Shown: positions 18,579 to 27,608, counted from the stretch's first letter. The stretch is DNA of 64,000 nucleotides from Saccharothrix violaceirubra (GCF_014203755.1 NZ_JACHJS010000001.1:310001-374000), one strand, 5' to 3'. Made by a program: numbers and translations. The notes: generated from the sequence alone by a model not told the origin.

Positions 18579-20303
18579 TCAGGCGCTGCCCGTGGGCCGT
18601 TCGGAGTCGATGAGCGGGTCATCGGTGGAGGTGAAGACCAGCTCGCGCTTTTCCGTGCTGGTGGTCCCGTCCTTGCGGGTCACCTGGAGGGTGGAGACCG
18701 TGACGCCCTTGACCGGGTCGACCTCGATCTCGGTGACCTCGATCTGGGAGACGTCCGCGAGCTGCCCGTCGAACAGCGGCTCGGCGACCGACCGGAACAC
18801 GTCCGAGGTCAGCCCGAGGGCGGTGTCGCGGTCGGTGGCGAGGTCCTCGTAGAAGCGCTCGGTCCGGTGCACGATCGCCGCACCGCCGACCGCCTGCGGG
18901 TCCGCGCCGGGCAGTGCGAGCACCTGGGGCGCCGCGGCCTCGACGGGTGCGGACCGCGTCGGTCCGGTCGTCGGCGCCCACCCGGTGCCCGTGACCTCGA
19001 CCGGTGCGGGCACGGCGAGCACCTGCGGCGCCTGCGGGTCGACGGCCGCCGTCTCCGTCGCCGGACCGGTCAGCACGGGGACGCCGACGGGGTAGCGCGG
19101 CGTCGGCATGCCGATCCGTTCGGTGGGCCCGCCGGCCCCGACCAGCTTGGCCGCGACGACCGTCAACCCGATCAGCACGCCCGCCGACGAGAGCACCGCG
19201 AACCAGGCGGCCTGCTTCCACGTGCGCGGCGGCGTCACGGACGCGGGCACCAGCCCGATGTTGAAGCACCGCAGCCCGCCGGGTTCGTCGTCGTCGAGCG
19301 AGTCGGAGATCCGGGGCAGGGGGGTGGTCTCCTCGGCCGGGTCGGTCACGGGCGCCAGGGGCGTGGTGTCCTCGAAGGGGTCGGGCGGCGGAGGTCCGTC
19401 CGGCGACGAGGAGTCGACCCGCCGCCCGCCCGGTCCACGACCCGCGGGACCGACCTTGCCCGTCCGGGGCTTGCGCCGCCCGGACCCGCCCACCGGCTCG
19501 CGCCTTTCCCGGTCGGGCTGCCGGCGGTCGGGGTGCTCCCGGTCCTGGACGACCCGCTCGGAAGCGCCCGGCGCGGGGCGTTCGGCCGGAGTCGCACCGG
19601 TCCTGTCACGAGAGGACGGGGCGACCCGCTCGGACGACCTCGACCCGGTCCGCGCGCGTTTCCCGGACGGGGTCTGCCCGGCCTGCGTGTGCGTGCTCGC
19701 CGCGGCCCGGTCGGGAGGGGACCCCGCTCCGGACGATGTCGGGTCCGTGCGGCGGGCTCCGGTCCGGGTGCCTGTCCGGGGCGAGCGGAGGTCGACCTGC
19801 GTGGTCGGCCTGGCCTGGCCGGGCGAAGTCGGGCCGGACCTGCCCCGTGCGGGTGTCCCGGCCGCGGCGGGTCCGACCTGTGTGGGCGCGGTCGTTCCGG
19901 CCGGGTCGGGGGGAGGAGGTCCGACTTTCCGGGACGACGTGCGTCCGGTCCCGGCCACCTCGATCGGGGCGGGTGGGGCCTGGTCGGGCGAGGCCGCTCC
20001 GACCCGCCCGGGTCGGGCGTTCCGCGCGGAAGGGGCCGGTACCGGGCCGTGTCCGGGGACCGGGTGCGTGTGCTCGCCAGGACCCGGCTCACGGGGTGGC
20101 GGTGGGGTCGTGCGGCGATCGCCCGGCCCGGGCTCCCGTCGCGGCGGTGCGACGGGGGGCGGGCGGTAGGGGTCGCGTTGGGCGGGGATGGCCTCGGGTG
20201 TGCGCACCCGGCCCGTGTCCGGGTGTGCGGTGTCGCCGCCGGCGGGCGGTGTCACGTTGTGGCGGCGGTGTCGTCCTGACCGTTCCGGTTCCCCGATGAC
20301 CAT
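18579..20303 (-). CDS. Membrane protein: long disordered cytoplasmic region, TM, small exported domain
   Basis: 574 residues. Residues 1 to about 345 are Pro/Arg/Gly/Thr-rich and presumably disordered; acidic clusters (EETTPLPRISDSLDDDEPGG) with Thr may be kinase sites. One TM is at WFAVLSSAGVLIGLTVVAAKL. The exported tail ends in HRTERFYEDLATDRDTALGL and VTVSTLQVTRKDGTTST, again an NTF2-like pattern (FY-x-L, later beta strands). The ATG start has AGAGGGG upstream. A long overlapping plus-strand frame (18336-20279) has no recognisable domain and is rejected. First gene of the leftward kinase cluster. Confidence 0.75.
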   Translation of the reverse strand: MVIGEPERSGRHRRHNVTPPAGGDTAHPDTGRVRTPEAIPAQRDPYRPPPVAPPRREPGPGDRRTTPPPPREPGPGEHTHPVPGHGPVPAPSARNARPGRVGAASPDQAPPAPIEVAGTGRTSSRKVGPPPPDPAGTTAPTQVGPAAAGTPARGRSGPTSPGQARPTTQVDLRSPRTGTRTGARRTDPTSSGAGSPPDRAAASTHTQAGQTPSGKRARTGSRSSERVAPSSRDRTGATPAERPAPGASERVVQDREHPDRRQPDRERREPVGGSGRRKPRTGKVGPAGRGPGGRRVDSSSPDGPPPPDPFEDTTPLAPVTDPAEETTPLPRISDSLDDDEPGGLRCFNIGLVPASVTPPRTWKQAAWFAVLSSAGVLIGLTVVAAKLVGAGGPTERIGMPTPRYPVGVPVLTGPATETAAVDPQAPQVLAVPAPVEVTGTGWAPTTGPTRSAPVEAAAPQVLALPGADPQAVGGAAIVHRTERFYEDLATDRDTALGLTSDVFRSVAEPLFDGQLADVSQIEVTEIEVDPVKGVTVSTLQVTRKDGTTSTEKRELVFTSTDDPLIDSERPTGSA

Positions 20304-20411
20304 GGTTGCGCGGACCCCTCTGCTTCCCGGACGCCCAGCCTAGGTGGCCGCGGCACCCGAATCCGCCCAGGTCAGCCCGGTGACACGAGGTGACACTCGG
20401 AAGAGTGAAGT

Positions 20412-20732
20412 TCAGCCGCCGCTGTTCAGGCGCTTGCGGGCGCTCTGTAGCGAGTTCACGGCCGCGAGGCCGCCGCCTCCCGCGATCAGGGCGCCGATCA
20501 CGTCCCCGGAGATGCCGGTGCCGGTGGTGAGCAGCCAACCGAAGAGCGCCACGGCGGTCGTCACGCCCGCGACCGTGTACCTGCTGCGCACGTACTGCGC
20601 GATGGGCGCACCCGCCGCCGACTTCTTCTTCGCGGCCGAGCCCAGCATGGCCAGGTAGCCGTCGTGCGCGAGCGTCGCCAGCACGCCGATGATTGCGATG
20701 AGACCCATGACAAGGCCGACAACTGCTTCCAT
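20412..20732 (-). CDS. Small membrane protein
   Basis: 106 residues with an N-terminal hydrophobic helix ([19 protein letters not shown]), a basic loop ([10 protein letters not shown]) and two further hydrophobic segments ([35 protein letters not shown]), ending [10 protein letters not shown]. Start ATG at 20732, the first codon of the hydrophobic helix region. Not recognised. It is divergent from the deacetylase gene (64-nt gap) and not obviously part of the kinase cluster. Confidence 0.65.
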   Translation of the reverse strand: MEAVVGLVMGLIAIIGVLATLAHDGYLAMLGSAAKKKSAAGAPIAQYVRSRYTVAGVTTAVALFGWLLTTGTGISGDVIGALIAGGGGLAAVNSLQSARKRLNSGG

Positions 20733-20796
20733 GACCTCAGTGTGCCCGGCGGCGAAGTCGCTGGACCATCCGTGATCGCCCTGATATGCCCCTGGC

Positions 20797-21852
20797 GTGG
20801 AAATGTTCTGGCACGACGCCTGTCTCGAGCACGACACCGGCACCGGCCTGTGGGAGCTGCCCGGCGAGTGGGACTGGCTCGACGTGCCCGAACCGCACCC
20901 GGAGAACGCCGCCCGGCTGCGCACCTTCCGCCACGCCCTGCGCATCGGCCCGATCGCGCCGCACCTCGCGTGGCGCACCGGACGCCTGGCCACGCCCGAC
21001 GAGTTGGCCCGCGTGCACACCCCCGCCTACCTCGAAGAACTCCGCGAAGCCTGCCACCGGGGCGAACGCGTCGCGCTGGAGACCAACACCGTGGTCGGCC
21101 CCGGCTCCTGGGCGGCGATCCTGGCCGCGGCGGGCACGGCCCTGAGCGCGTACGAGTCGTCGGCCCGCCTGGCGTACGCCCTGGTCCGCCCGCCCGGCCA
21201 CCACGCCCAGCCCGGCCTGCCCGACGGGTACTGCATGGTCAACAACGCCGCCCTGGTCGCGGAGACGGCCCGGCGCGACGGCCGCCGCGTGGCCGTCCTC
21301 GACTGGGACGTGCACCACGGCAACGGCACCCAGGAGATCTTCCGGGACACCCCGGAGGTGCTCACCGTCTCCGTCCACATGCGGCACGGCCCGTGGGGCG
21401 CCAACCACCGGCAGACCGGCGCCCCGGCCGAGAGCGGCCCGCACAACGTCAACGTCGAGCTGTCCCTGGGCGCCGGCGACCGGGCCTACGAGCGGGCGTT
21501 CGACGAGATCGCACTCCCGGCCGTCGCGGAGTTCGGCGCCGACCTGCTGGTCTGCGCCTCGGGGTTCGACGGCTCGGCGTTCGATCCCAACGGCCGGCAC
21601 AACCTGAGCGGTGCCGGGTACCGCGCGATCGGCCGGCGGGTCGCGTCGCTCGACCTGCCGACCGTCCTCACGCAGGAGGGCGGCTATCTACGCGGTTACG
21701 CCGCCCTCTGCCTGCACTCGCTGATCGAGGGCCTGCTCGGGCTCGACCTGCTGGCCGACCCGTTGGCCTACGTACCCGACGACGACGGGCGGACGGAAGC
21801 GGACCTCGACCTCGTCCGCGCCGCCCTGAAGCCGTACTGGTCCTTCGCCTAG
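20797..21852 (+). CDS. Histone deacetylase-family amidohydrolase (class II type)
   Basis: 351 residues of the HDAC/acetoin-utilisation/acetylpolyamine amidohydrolase superfamily, Zn-dependent removal of acetyl groups from Lys or polyamines. The active-site His pair is H135-H136 in [10 protein letters not shown]. Zn ligands D171 and H173 are in [11 protein letters not shown], with the third ligand at D258 in [11 protein letters not shown]. The catalytic Tyr region is [10 protein letters not shown]. The GTG start at 20797 is in the usual position. It stands alone between a divergent small membrane gene and the convergent chorismate mutase. The substrate cannot be told from the sequence. Confidence 0.93.
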   Translation: MEMFWHDACLEHDTGTGLWELPGEWDWLDVPEPHPENAARLRTFRHALRIGPIAPHLAWRTGRLATPDELARVHTPAYLEELREACHRGERVALETNTVVGPGSWAAILAAAGTALSAYESSARLAYALVRPPGHHAQPGLPDGYCMVNNAALVAETARRDGRRVAVLDWDVHHGNGTQEIFRDTPEVLTVSVHMRHGPWGANHRQTGAPAESGPHNVNVELSLGAGDRAYERAFDEIALPAVAEFGADLLVCASGFDGSAFDPNGRHNLSGAGYRAIGRRVASLDLPTVLTQEGGYLRGYAALCLHSLIEGLLGLDLLADPLAYVPDDDGRTEADLDLVRAALKPYWSFA

Positions 21853-22109
21853 CGACCCATCGGGCCGCGGCCCATCTTGAGCAGGGCCATCGCCAGCTCA
21901 CGGCCTTCCGGGCCCAGTTCCCGGTAGCGGTTGAGCACGTCGATCTCGCGGTTGTGCACGATCCGGGTGCCGCCGGCGGCCATGCGCGCGGCGCCGATCA
22001 GCCTGGACACCTCGACGCGGCGCTTGACCAGCCGCAACAGCTCGGCGTCGAGGTGGTCGATCTCGGTGCGCAGGTCGTCGATGTCCGGGGCGGTGTCGGT
22101 GCTGTTCAT
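21849..22109 (-). CDS. Chorismate mutase, AroQ type
   Basis: 86 residues, the compact all-helical AroQ class that turns chorismate into prephenate for Phe/Tyr synthesis. Key pattern: IDDLRTEIDHLDAELLRLVK then RRVEVSRLIGAARMAAGG and IVHNREIDVLNRY. In M. tuberculosis the same gene (Rv0948c) lies beside uvrD1 as here, and that small mutase is activated by DAHP synthase; the same is likely but inferred. The ATG at 22109 gives the family length. Its stop overlaps the end of the deacetylase by 4 nt on the other strand. Confidence 0.9.
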   Translation of the reverse strand: MNSTDTAPDIDDLRTEIDHLDAELLRLVKRRVEVSRLIGAARMAAGGTRIVHNREIDVLNRYRELGPEGRELAMALLKMGRGPMGR

Positions 22110-22151
22110 GAGGTGTGGCCTCTCTCGGTTCGAGTCCGCCTGCCCCCAGCG

Positions 22152-22189
22152 CACGAAGCCCCGGGGTCCGAGGACTCCGGGGCTTCGTG
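22152..22189. promoter_or_regulatory. Perfect 13-bp palindrome between chorismate mutase and pcrA
   Basis: CACGAAGCCCCGG, 12 nt (itself GTCC-GA-GGAC), then CCGGGGCTTCGTG. It lies between two divergent genes, so a normal terminator role is not expected. It could be an operator or part of an undetected transcript. Confidence 0.5.
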
Positions 22190-22212
22190 GTGGCTTGGCG
22201 CGCTAGCGGTCC

Positions 22213-22237
22213 ACGGGAGCCGGAGTCCGGATCCCGT
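22213..22237. promoter_or_regulatory. Second imperfect palindrome upstream of pcrA
   Basis: ACGGGAGCCGGA and TCCGGATCCCGT flank a single G with one mismatch, next to a run of seven A (22238-22244). It is 88 nt before the pcrA start. Confidence 0.4.
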
Positions 22238-22324
22238 AAAAAAACTCGAAGTTGGCCGCGAGCACCCCGACATCATGCCACAGCTCCCGGAACTGTCGGT
22301 GCCACCCGGTAACGTGGACCGACG

Positions 22325-24619
22325 ATGAGCGCCTTGTTCGATCTGCCTTCGAGTCCCCCCGCCTCCCGGTCCGCGCGGCTGCTCGACGACCTCAACCCGG
22401 CCCAGCGCCGGGCGGTGGAGCACGCCGGTGCGCCGCTGCTCGTCGTCGCGGGCGCGGGCTCGGGCAAGACGCGCGTGCTCACCCGCCGCATCGCCCATCT
22501 CCTCGCCGAACGGGACGTGCACCCCGGCGAGATCATGGCGATCACGTTCACCAACAAGGCCGCCGCCGAGATGAAGGAGCGCGTGGCCGACCTGGTCGGC
22601 GCGCGCGCCCGCGCGATGTGGGTGTCGACCTTCCACTCGATGTGCGTGCGCGTCATGCGTCGCGAGGCCAAGACGTTGGGCATGTCGTCCAACTTCTCCA
22701 TCTACGACTCGGACGACACCCGCCGCCTGATCACGCTGGTGGCCCGCGACCTCGATCTCGACCCCAAGCGCTACCCGGCGCGCACGCTCGCGATCCACAT
22801 CTCGAACCTCAAGAACGAACTCGTCGACTTCGAGACCGCCGCCGACCGGGCGGCCAACGACCTCGAACGCCGCGTGGCCGAGGTGTACGCGAGCTACCAG
22901 CGGCGGCTCACCGAGTCGAACTCGCTGGACTTCGACGACCTGATCATGCGCACGGTCGAGTTGCTCCAGAACCACCCGGACGTGGCCGAGCACTACCACC
23001 GCCGCTTCCGGCACGTGCTCGTCGACGAGTACCAGGACACCAACCACGCGCAGTACACGCTGGTCCGCGAGCTGGTCGGCACCGGCGTGGACGGCGTGCC
23101 GCCCGCCGAGCTGTGCGTGGTGGGCGACGCGGACCAGTCGATTTACGCGTTCCGCGGCGCCACGATCCGCAACATCGAGGAGTTCGAGCGCGACTACCCG
23201 CAGGCGACCACGATCCTGCTGGAGCAGAACTACCGCTCGACGCAGAACATCCTGACCGCGGCCAACGCGGTGATCTCGCGCAACCCCGGCCGCCGGGACA
23301 AGCGGCTGTGGAGCGACCTGGGCGAGGGCGAGAAGATCGTCGGCTACGTCGCCGACAACGAGCACGACGAGGCCGCGTTCGTGGCCAACGAGATCGACCG
23401 GCTGGTCGACTCGGGCGACGCGACCAACGGCGAGATCGCGGTCTTCTACCGCACGAACAACCAGTCGCGCGTGTTCGAGGAGATCTTCATCCGGCTCGGC
23501 CTGCCGTACCGGGTGGTCGGCGGCGTCCGGTTCTACGAGCGGCGCGAGGTGCGCGACGCGCTGGCGTACCTGCGCACGCTGGCCAACCCCGAGGACACGG
23601 TGTCGTTGCGCCGCATCCTCAACGTGCCCAAGCGCGGCATCGGCGACCGCGCCGAGGCGTGCGTGTCGACGTACGCCGAGCGTGAGCGGATCAGCTTCGC
23701 GAGCGCGCTGCGCGCCGCCGTGGAGGGGCGGGTGCCGCTGCTCAACCCCCGGTCGCAGCGGGCGATCGCCGGGTTCGTGGAGCTGCTGGACGAGCTGGGC
23801 GCGCTGGTCGAACGCGGCGACGACGTGGCCGACGTGCTGGAGGCCGTGCTCGACCGGACCGCGTACCGCGCGGAGTTGGAGGCGAGCGAGGACCCGCAGG
23901 ACCACACCCGCGTGGAGAACCTGAACGAGCTGGTCACCGTGGCCCGCGAGTTCGGCGACCTGGGCGCGGCGACCGAGGACGGCCCGGCCGAGGGCACCTT
24001 GGCCGCGTTCCTGGAGCGCGTGGCGCTGGTGGCCGACGCCGACTCGGTACCGGACGCGGAGTCCGACGGTGTGGTCACGTTGATGACCCTGCACACGGCC
24101 AAGGGCCTGGAGTACCCGGTGGTGTTCTCGACCGGGTGGGAGGACGGCGTCTTCCCGCACCTGCGGGCGTTGGGCGACCCGACCGAGCTGGCCGAGGAGC
24201 GCCGGCTGGCGTACGTGGGCATCACGCGGGCGCAGCAGCGGCTGTACCTCTCCCGTGCGCTCGTGCGGTCGGCGTGGGGGCAGCCCGCGGCCAACCCGGG
24301 GTCGCGGTTCCTGGACGAGATCCCGGCCGAGTTGCTGGACTGGCGTCGGGTGGAACCGCGCCGGACCGCGCCGTCCGCGCCCACGTCGTGGGGTCGCCGG
24401 TCGGAGTCGCCGCGGCCGGCGCCGTCGAACGCCAACTGGAAGGACACACCCGCCCTGAGCCTGGAGGTGGGCGACCGGGTGAGCCACGACAAGTACGGGC
24501 TCGGCCGCGTGGTCGCGGTGGACGGCTCGGGGCCGCGGGCCACCGCGACGATCGACTTCGGTGGCGCGGGCACGGTCCGGTTGATGCTGATCGGCGGCGT
24601 GCCGCTGGTGAAGCTCTAG
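22325..24619 (+). CDS. pcrA: ATP-dependent DNA helicase PcrA/UvrD1
   Basis: 764 residues, superfamily-1A 3'-5' helicase in nucleotide excision repair and replication-fork rescue. Q-motif LNPAQRRAVEH (23-33), Walker A VAGAGSGKT (41-49), motif Ia AITFTNKAAAEMKERV, motif II DEYQDTNHAQY, motif III GDADQSIYAFRGA, motif IV LEQNYRSTQNIL, motif V LMTLHTAKGLEYP, motif VI EERRLAYVGITRAQ. The C-terminal Tudor-like RNA-polymerase-binding region is present (GDRVSHDKYGLGRVVAVDG). The length fits the mycobacterial UvrD1 form. The position beside chorismate mutase and before the M23 gene matches M. tuberculosis gene order. No LexA box was seen upstream. Confidence 0.97.
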   Translation: MSALFDLPSSPPASRSARLLDDLNPAQRRAVEHAGAPLLVVAGAGSGKTRVLTRRIAHLLAERDVHPGEIMAITFTNKAAAEMKERVADLVGARARAMWVSTFHSMCVRVMRREAKTLGMSSNFSIYDSDDTRRLITLVARDLDLDPKRYPARTLAIHISNLKNELVDFETAADRAANDLERRVAEVYASYQRRLTESNSLDFDDLIMRTVELLQNHPDVAEHYHRRFRHVLVDEYQDTNHAQYTLVRELVGTGVDGVPPAELCVVGDADQSIYAFRGATIRNIEEFERDYPQATTILLEQNYRSTQNILTAANAVISRNPGRRDKRLWSDLGEGEKIVGYVADNEHDEAAFVANEIDRLVDSGDATNGEIAVFYRTNNQSRVFEEIFIRLGLPYRVVGGVRFYERREVRDALAYLRTLANPEDTVSLRRILNVPKRGIGDRAEACVSTYAERERISFASALRAAVEGRVPLLNPRSQRAIAGFVELLDELGALVERGDDVADVLEAVLDRTAYRAELEASEDPQDHTRVENLNELVTVAREFGDLGAATEDGPAEGTLAAFLERVALVADADSVPDAESDGVVTLMTLHTAKGLEYPVVFSTGWEDGVFPHLRALGDPTELAEERRLAYVGITRAQQRLYLSRALVRSAWGQPAANPGSRFLDEIPAELLDWRRVEPRRTAPSAPTSWGRRSESPRPAPSNANWKDTPALSLEVGDRVSHDKYGLGRVVAVDGSGPRATATIDFGGAGTVRLMLIGGVPLVKL

Positions 24620-24693
24620 GCGGCACCGGTCGACGGCGCGTCGGGCTCGGTGATCGGTTCGGACCGGGGTTTCGCGGGTGGCGGGCCCGGTGT

Positions 24694-26043
24694 TCAGCGC
24701 GGCCCGGCGGTCCGTCGTCCGGTGCCTCCGGTCGCCACGAGCACGGCGGCGGCCACGGCCGCCCCGATCGACAGGAGCACGGCCAGGCGGTAGCCGTCGA
24801 GCCGGGTCGTGCCGAACGCGCTCACGGCCGTCACGCCCGCCACGCCCAGCGCCGCGCCGAACTGGAACGCGGTGTTGAGCAGACCGCCCGCCAGGCCCTG
24901 CTCGGCGTCGGGCACGCCGTCGGTCGCGGCGATGGTCAGCGGGCCGTAGGCGAGCGCGAACGCGATGCCGACGAGGACGGCCGAGGGCAGCACGTCCCAG
25001 TACGTCCAGTCGGTGTCGGCACGCAGCACCAGCGCGTAGGCCAGGGTGCCGCTCGCCAGGCCCGCGACCGTGACCCGGGTGAGGCCGAACCGGCGGACGA
25101 GCCGGGGCGTCAGGGTGGGCGCGAGGACGGCGTCGATGCCCATGATCAGCAGGGCCAGGCCGGTCTGCCACGGGGTCCAGCCCAGTTCGTCCTGGAGGAA
25201 CAGCACCAGGATGAACTGGAAGCCGAAGAACGACGCCGCGTAGAGCAGGGCGGCGATGTCGACCGACGCCTTGGCGCGCAGCGTGGCGAACCGGACGAGG
25301 GGGTCGGGCACGCGGCGTTCCACGACGGCGAACACGCCGAGCAGGACGAGTCCGCCGAGCACGGCCGTGAGGCTCGGGCCTTCCGCGACGCCGTAGACCA
25401 GCAGGACCATCGCGGCGGTCACGATCACCGCGCCGACCACGTCGAACCGGCCCGGGGTGCGCCGCTCGGCGCGGGGCAGGGCCTTGATCGCGACGACGAG
25501 GATCAGCGCGGCCAGGACGACGGGCGCGAAGAACACCCACCGCCAGCCGAAGCCGGTCAGCAGGCCGCCGACGACCATGCCGAGCGAGAAGCCCGCCGCG
25601 CCGGTCGCGCCGTAGACGATCAGGGCCCGGTCGCGGCGCGGTCCGGTGAACGTGGTCGTGATGATCGACAGGCCGGTCGGGGTGAGGAACGCGGCGCTCA
25701 GACCCGTGACGAAGCGGGCGACGACGAGCACCACGCCGTCCTGCGCGAACCCGCCGAGCCCGGAGAAGACGACGAACACCGCGAGCCAGAACAGGAAGAC
25801 GCGGCGTCGGCCGAACCGGTCGGCGGCACGGCCGCCGAGGAGCATGAAGCCGCCGTATCCGAGCACGTAGGCGCTGACGACCCACTGGAGGGCCGTGGGC
25901 GCCAGGTCGAGGTCTTCGCGGATGGCGGGCAGCGCGACGGCCGTCATGGAGATGTCGACGCCCTCCAGGAAGATCGCGCCGCACAGGACGAGCAGCAGGC
26001 GCCAGTCGCGTCCCGAGAGCCGGTCGACCGCGGGGGTCGTCAT
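24694..26043 (-). CDS. MFS drug/metabolite exporter, DHA2-like
   Basis: 449 residues with 13-14 predicted membrane segments. Motif A is GGRAADRFGRRRVF, motif B/C-like segments are VARFVTGLSAAFLTPTGLSII and YGATGAAGFSLGMVVGGLL. It is close in pattern to the EmrB/QacA exporters that expel hydrophobic drugs or antibiotics with protons. GAGGAGG lies 8 nt before the ATG. An ATGCA/TGCAT dyad overlaps the promoter region. It is absent from the otherwise shared mycobacterial gene order here, so it is likely an insertion. No regulator gene is adjacent, so the operator would be bound in trans. Confidence 0.92.
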   Translation of the reverse strand: MTTPAVDRLSGRDWRLLLVLCGAIFLEGVDISMTAVALPAIREDLDLAPTALQWVVSAYVLGYGGFMLLGGRAADRFGRRRVFLFWLAVFVVFSGLGGFAQDGVVLVVARFVTGLSAAFLTPTGLSIITTTFTGPRRDRALIVYGATGAAGFSLGMVVGGLLTGFGWRWVFFAPVVLAALILVVAIKALPRAERRTPGRFDVVGAVIVTAAMVLLVYGVAEGPSLTAVLGGLVLLGVFAVVERRVPDPLVRFATLRAKASVDIAALLYAASFFGFQFILVLFLQDELGWTPWQTGLALLIMGIDAVLAPTLTPRLVRRFGLTRVTVAGLASGTLAYALVLRADTDWTYWDVLPSAVLVGIAFALAYGPLTIAATDGVPDAEQGLAGGLLNTAFQFGAALGVAGVTAVSAFGTTRLDGYRLAVLLSIGAAVAAAVLVATGGTGRRTAGPR

Positions 26044-26060
26044 GGGTCCTCCTCATTAGA

Positions 26061-26076
26061 ATGCATGTGCATGCAT
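26061..26076. promoter_or_regulatory. Candidate operator of the MFS exporter
   Basis: ATGCATGTGCATGCAT contains the arms ATGCA-TG-TGCAT and a further GCAT. Read on the minus strand it abuts TCTAAT, a good -10 hexamer, 18 nt before the start codon. Position and symmetry fit a TetR/MarR-type repressor site. Confidence 0.5.
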
Positions 26077-26345
26077 CCTGCGCGGCTCCGAGTGATCCGT
26101 GAAGAGGGCATGGATCACAGCCGGGTCGGGAATCGCGCGGACGCCGCCGCGGTTGCCACGGACAGGGGGTCCGATCTTCGCGGATCGGGGCGCAACCCGG
26201 GGGTGGGGTGCGCGTCTTTAGGGATGTTCCAAGCGGGGGGAACCGGACGTTCGGGGACGGACGGGCCGCTTGGGGCAGGCCGGTGTCGGGGGCCGGTCTT
26301 GCCACAGGGGGGCGAGGGATCGCCGGGGGATTGATCCACAGGGGG

Positions 26346-26385
26346 AAGGCCGGACCACCCGCTTCCGGGTGGTCCGGCCTTTTCG
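26346..26385. terminator. Perfect 15-bp terminator-like hairpin
   Basis: AAGGCCGGACCACCC, a 6-nt loop, then GGGTGGTCCGGCCTT. On the plus strand TTCG follows, giving a short T-run; on the minus strand C-rich sequence follows. It lies 94 nt after the M23 stop and probably ends that transcript. The better U-run faces the plus strand, where no gene is known. Confidence 0.7.
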
Positions 26386-26474
26386 TGTGCCGTCGGCGCG
26401 TTCAGCCGCCGAAACTGTCGTACCCCTGGTGTTACATCGACCCGTCGTGATCGACGGTCGGGGGAGGTGCGATG

Positions 26475-27269
26475 TCAGACGCTGACGCCGTTCTCGTTGA
26501 GCCAGGTCAGCGGGTTGATCTTCTTGCCGCCCGGGTTCCAGACCTCGAAGTGCAGGTGCGGGCCGGTGGAGAAGCCGCGGTTGCCCATGCGGGCGATCTG
26601 CTCGCCGGCCTTGACGCGCTGGCCCTGCTGCACCGAGTAGTCGTTCACGTGGCCGTAGACGGTGATCGTGCCGTCGGCGTGCTGCACGCGGACCCAGAGG
26701 CCGAAGCCGCTCGCGGGACCGGCCTCGATGACGACGCCGTCGGCCGCGGAGTAGATGGGGGTGCCGATCGGGCCGGCGAGGTCGATGCCGTAGTGCATCT
26801 CGCCCCAGCGACCGCCGTAGCCGGAGGTGAACTCGGCGTTCGCCGGGCGCGCGTACTTGGGGCGCTTGGCCTCGGCGTCGGCCGCCTCGCGGTCGGCGGT
26901 GATCTTCTGGCTCTTGGTGAGCTTCTGCGCCTCGGCCTGCGCGTCGACGGTCTTGGCGACCGGGACGATCTGCGGGGCGGAGGGCGCCGTGCCACCGACA
27001 CCGAACGCGGCGGCGCCGTCGGGCGCGCTGTTCGCGAGGGGGGTGACCTCGTCGCCCGAGGAGGACGAACCCAGGGCGTGGAGCGTCTGACCGGCGCCGG
27101 CCGCCGCGAAGGCGCCGACGGCGACGGCCGCGACCACGATCCGGCCGCGCAGCGCCGAGGGCGGCGGCGGCAGCCGGTGCGAACTCACTGTTCGCGTCGC
27201 GGCACGGTCCACCGCTTCGTCGAGCACGGTGGAACTCGGATGGCCGCCGGGGGAGCGGTGTTGAGACAA
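26475..27269 (-). CDS. M23 (LytM-type) cell-wall endopeptidase
   Basis: 264 residues. A cytoplasmic basic N-terminus is followed by a membrane anchor or signal segment (IVVAAVAVGAFAAAGAGQTL, about 45-65), then a linker with charged helices (AQAEAQKLTKSQKITADREA). The LytM domain has the Zn ligands His/Asp in HYGIDLAGP and HLHFEVWNPGG, and GHVNDYSVQQGQRVKAGEQI. It cleaves peptidoglycan cross-links outside the cell. It corresponds in position to Rv0950c. Start TTG at 27269 with GGAAGG about 8 nt upstream. A long leader with two CRP-like palindromes lies upstream, suggesting cAMP-responsive control. Confidence 0.92.
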   Translation of the reverse strand: MSQHRSPGGHPSSTVLDEAVDRAATRTVSSHRLPPPPSALRGRIVVAAVAVGAFAAAGAGQTLHALGSSSSGDEVTPLANSAPDGAAAFGVGGTAPSAPQIVPVAKTVDAQAEAQKLTKSQKITADREAADAEAKRPKYARPANAEFTSGYGGRWGEMHYGIDLAGPIGTPIYSAADGVVIEAGPASGFGLWVRVQHADGTITVYGHVNDYSVQQGQRVKAGEQIARMGNRGFSTGPHLHFEVWNPGGKKINPLTWLNENGVSV

Positions 27270-27556
27270 AGCCTGGCCTTCCGTCTTCGGGGAGTCCGGG
27301 GAGGAACACCGGGCGGGGGATCCCGGTGAGCCAGTCGGGGTACTGACTCGGTGTCCTCGTTGTGACCGGACCGTGACAACGGACCGGGGGACAGTAACGG
27401 CGCGGGACCCTTAAGGGCAATCCCCGGGAAAGACGTCCAGTCGATCGCGCTCGGTCGACAGGTTTGACCCCAATGCAGTTACGCGAAGTAATCTTTTGAC
27501 CGCGAGACCCAGCACGTGCAGGCACTATGGGGTGTAGGACACATACCCTCCAATGG

Positions 27557-27570
27557 GTGACGGCGATCAC
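27557..27570. promoter_or_regulatory. CRP-like site 1 (GTGA-N6-TCAC)
   Basis: GTGACGGCGATCAC matches the core of the TGTGA-N6-TCACA box bound by CRP/GlxR-type cAMP receptor proteins. It is 288 nt upstream of the M23 start and 397 nt upstream of the divergent gene. Its centre is 52 bp from site 2, about five helical turns. Confidence 0.6.
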
Positions 27571-27608
27571 TGTGCACGACGGTGGTGCAAACCTGTCGAG
27601 AGCAAAAC

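Larger units (their letters stand above)
26044..26474. other. Gene-free stretch between MFS exporter and M23 peptidase
   Basis: 431 nt. It contains the exporter promoter/operator at the left and the strong hairpin at 26346-26381. Between them (about 26160-26345) is a region that is C-rich on the minus strand, with several runs of five or six C in potential loops. No convincing protein is encoded. Confidence 0.5.

Noticed and set aside
18336..20279. 647-residue plus-strand frame
   Set aside because: The minus-strand gene has a TM and a structured tail; the plus frame has neither.
22060..22145. tRNA-like sequence (GGTTCGAGTCC next to CCCCCA)
   Set aside because: T-stem has only three pairs, no acceptable anticodon or D arm, and it overlaps the chorismate mutase start.
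22106..26305. 1399-residue minus-strand open frame
   Set aside because: Shadow of pcrA and the MFS gene in a GC-rich genome; no domain, Arg/His/Ala-rich.
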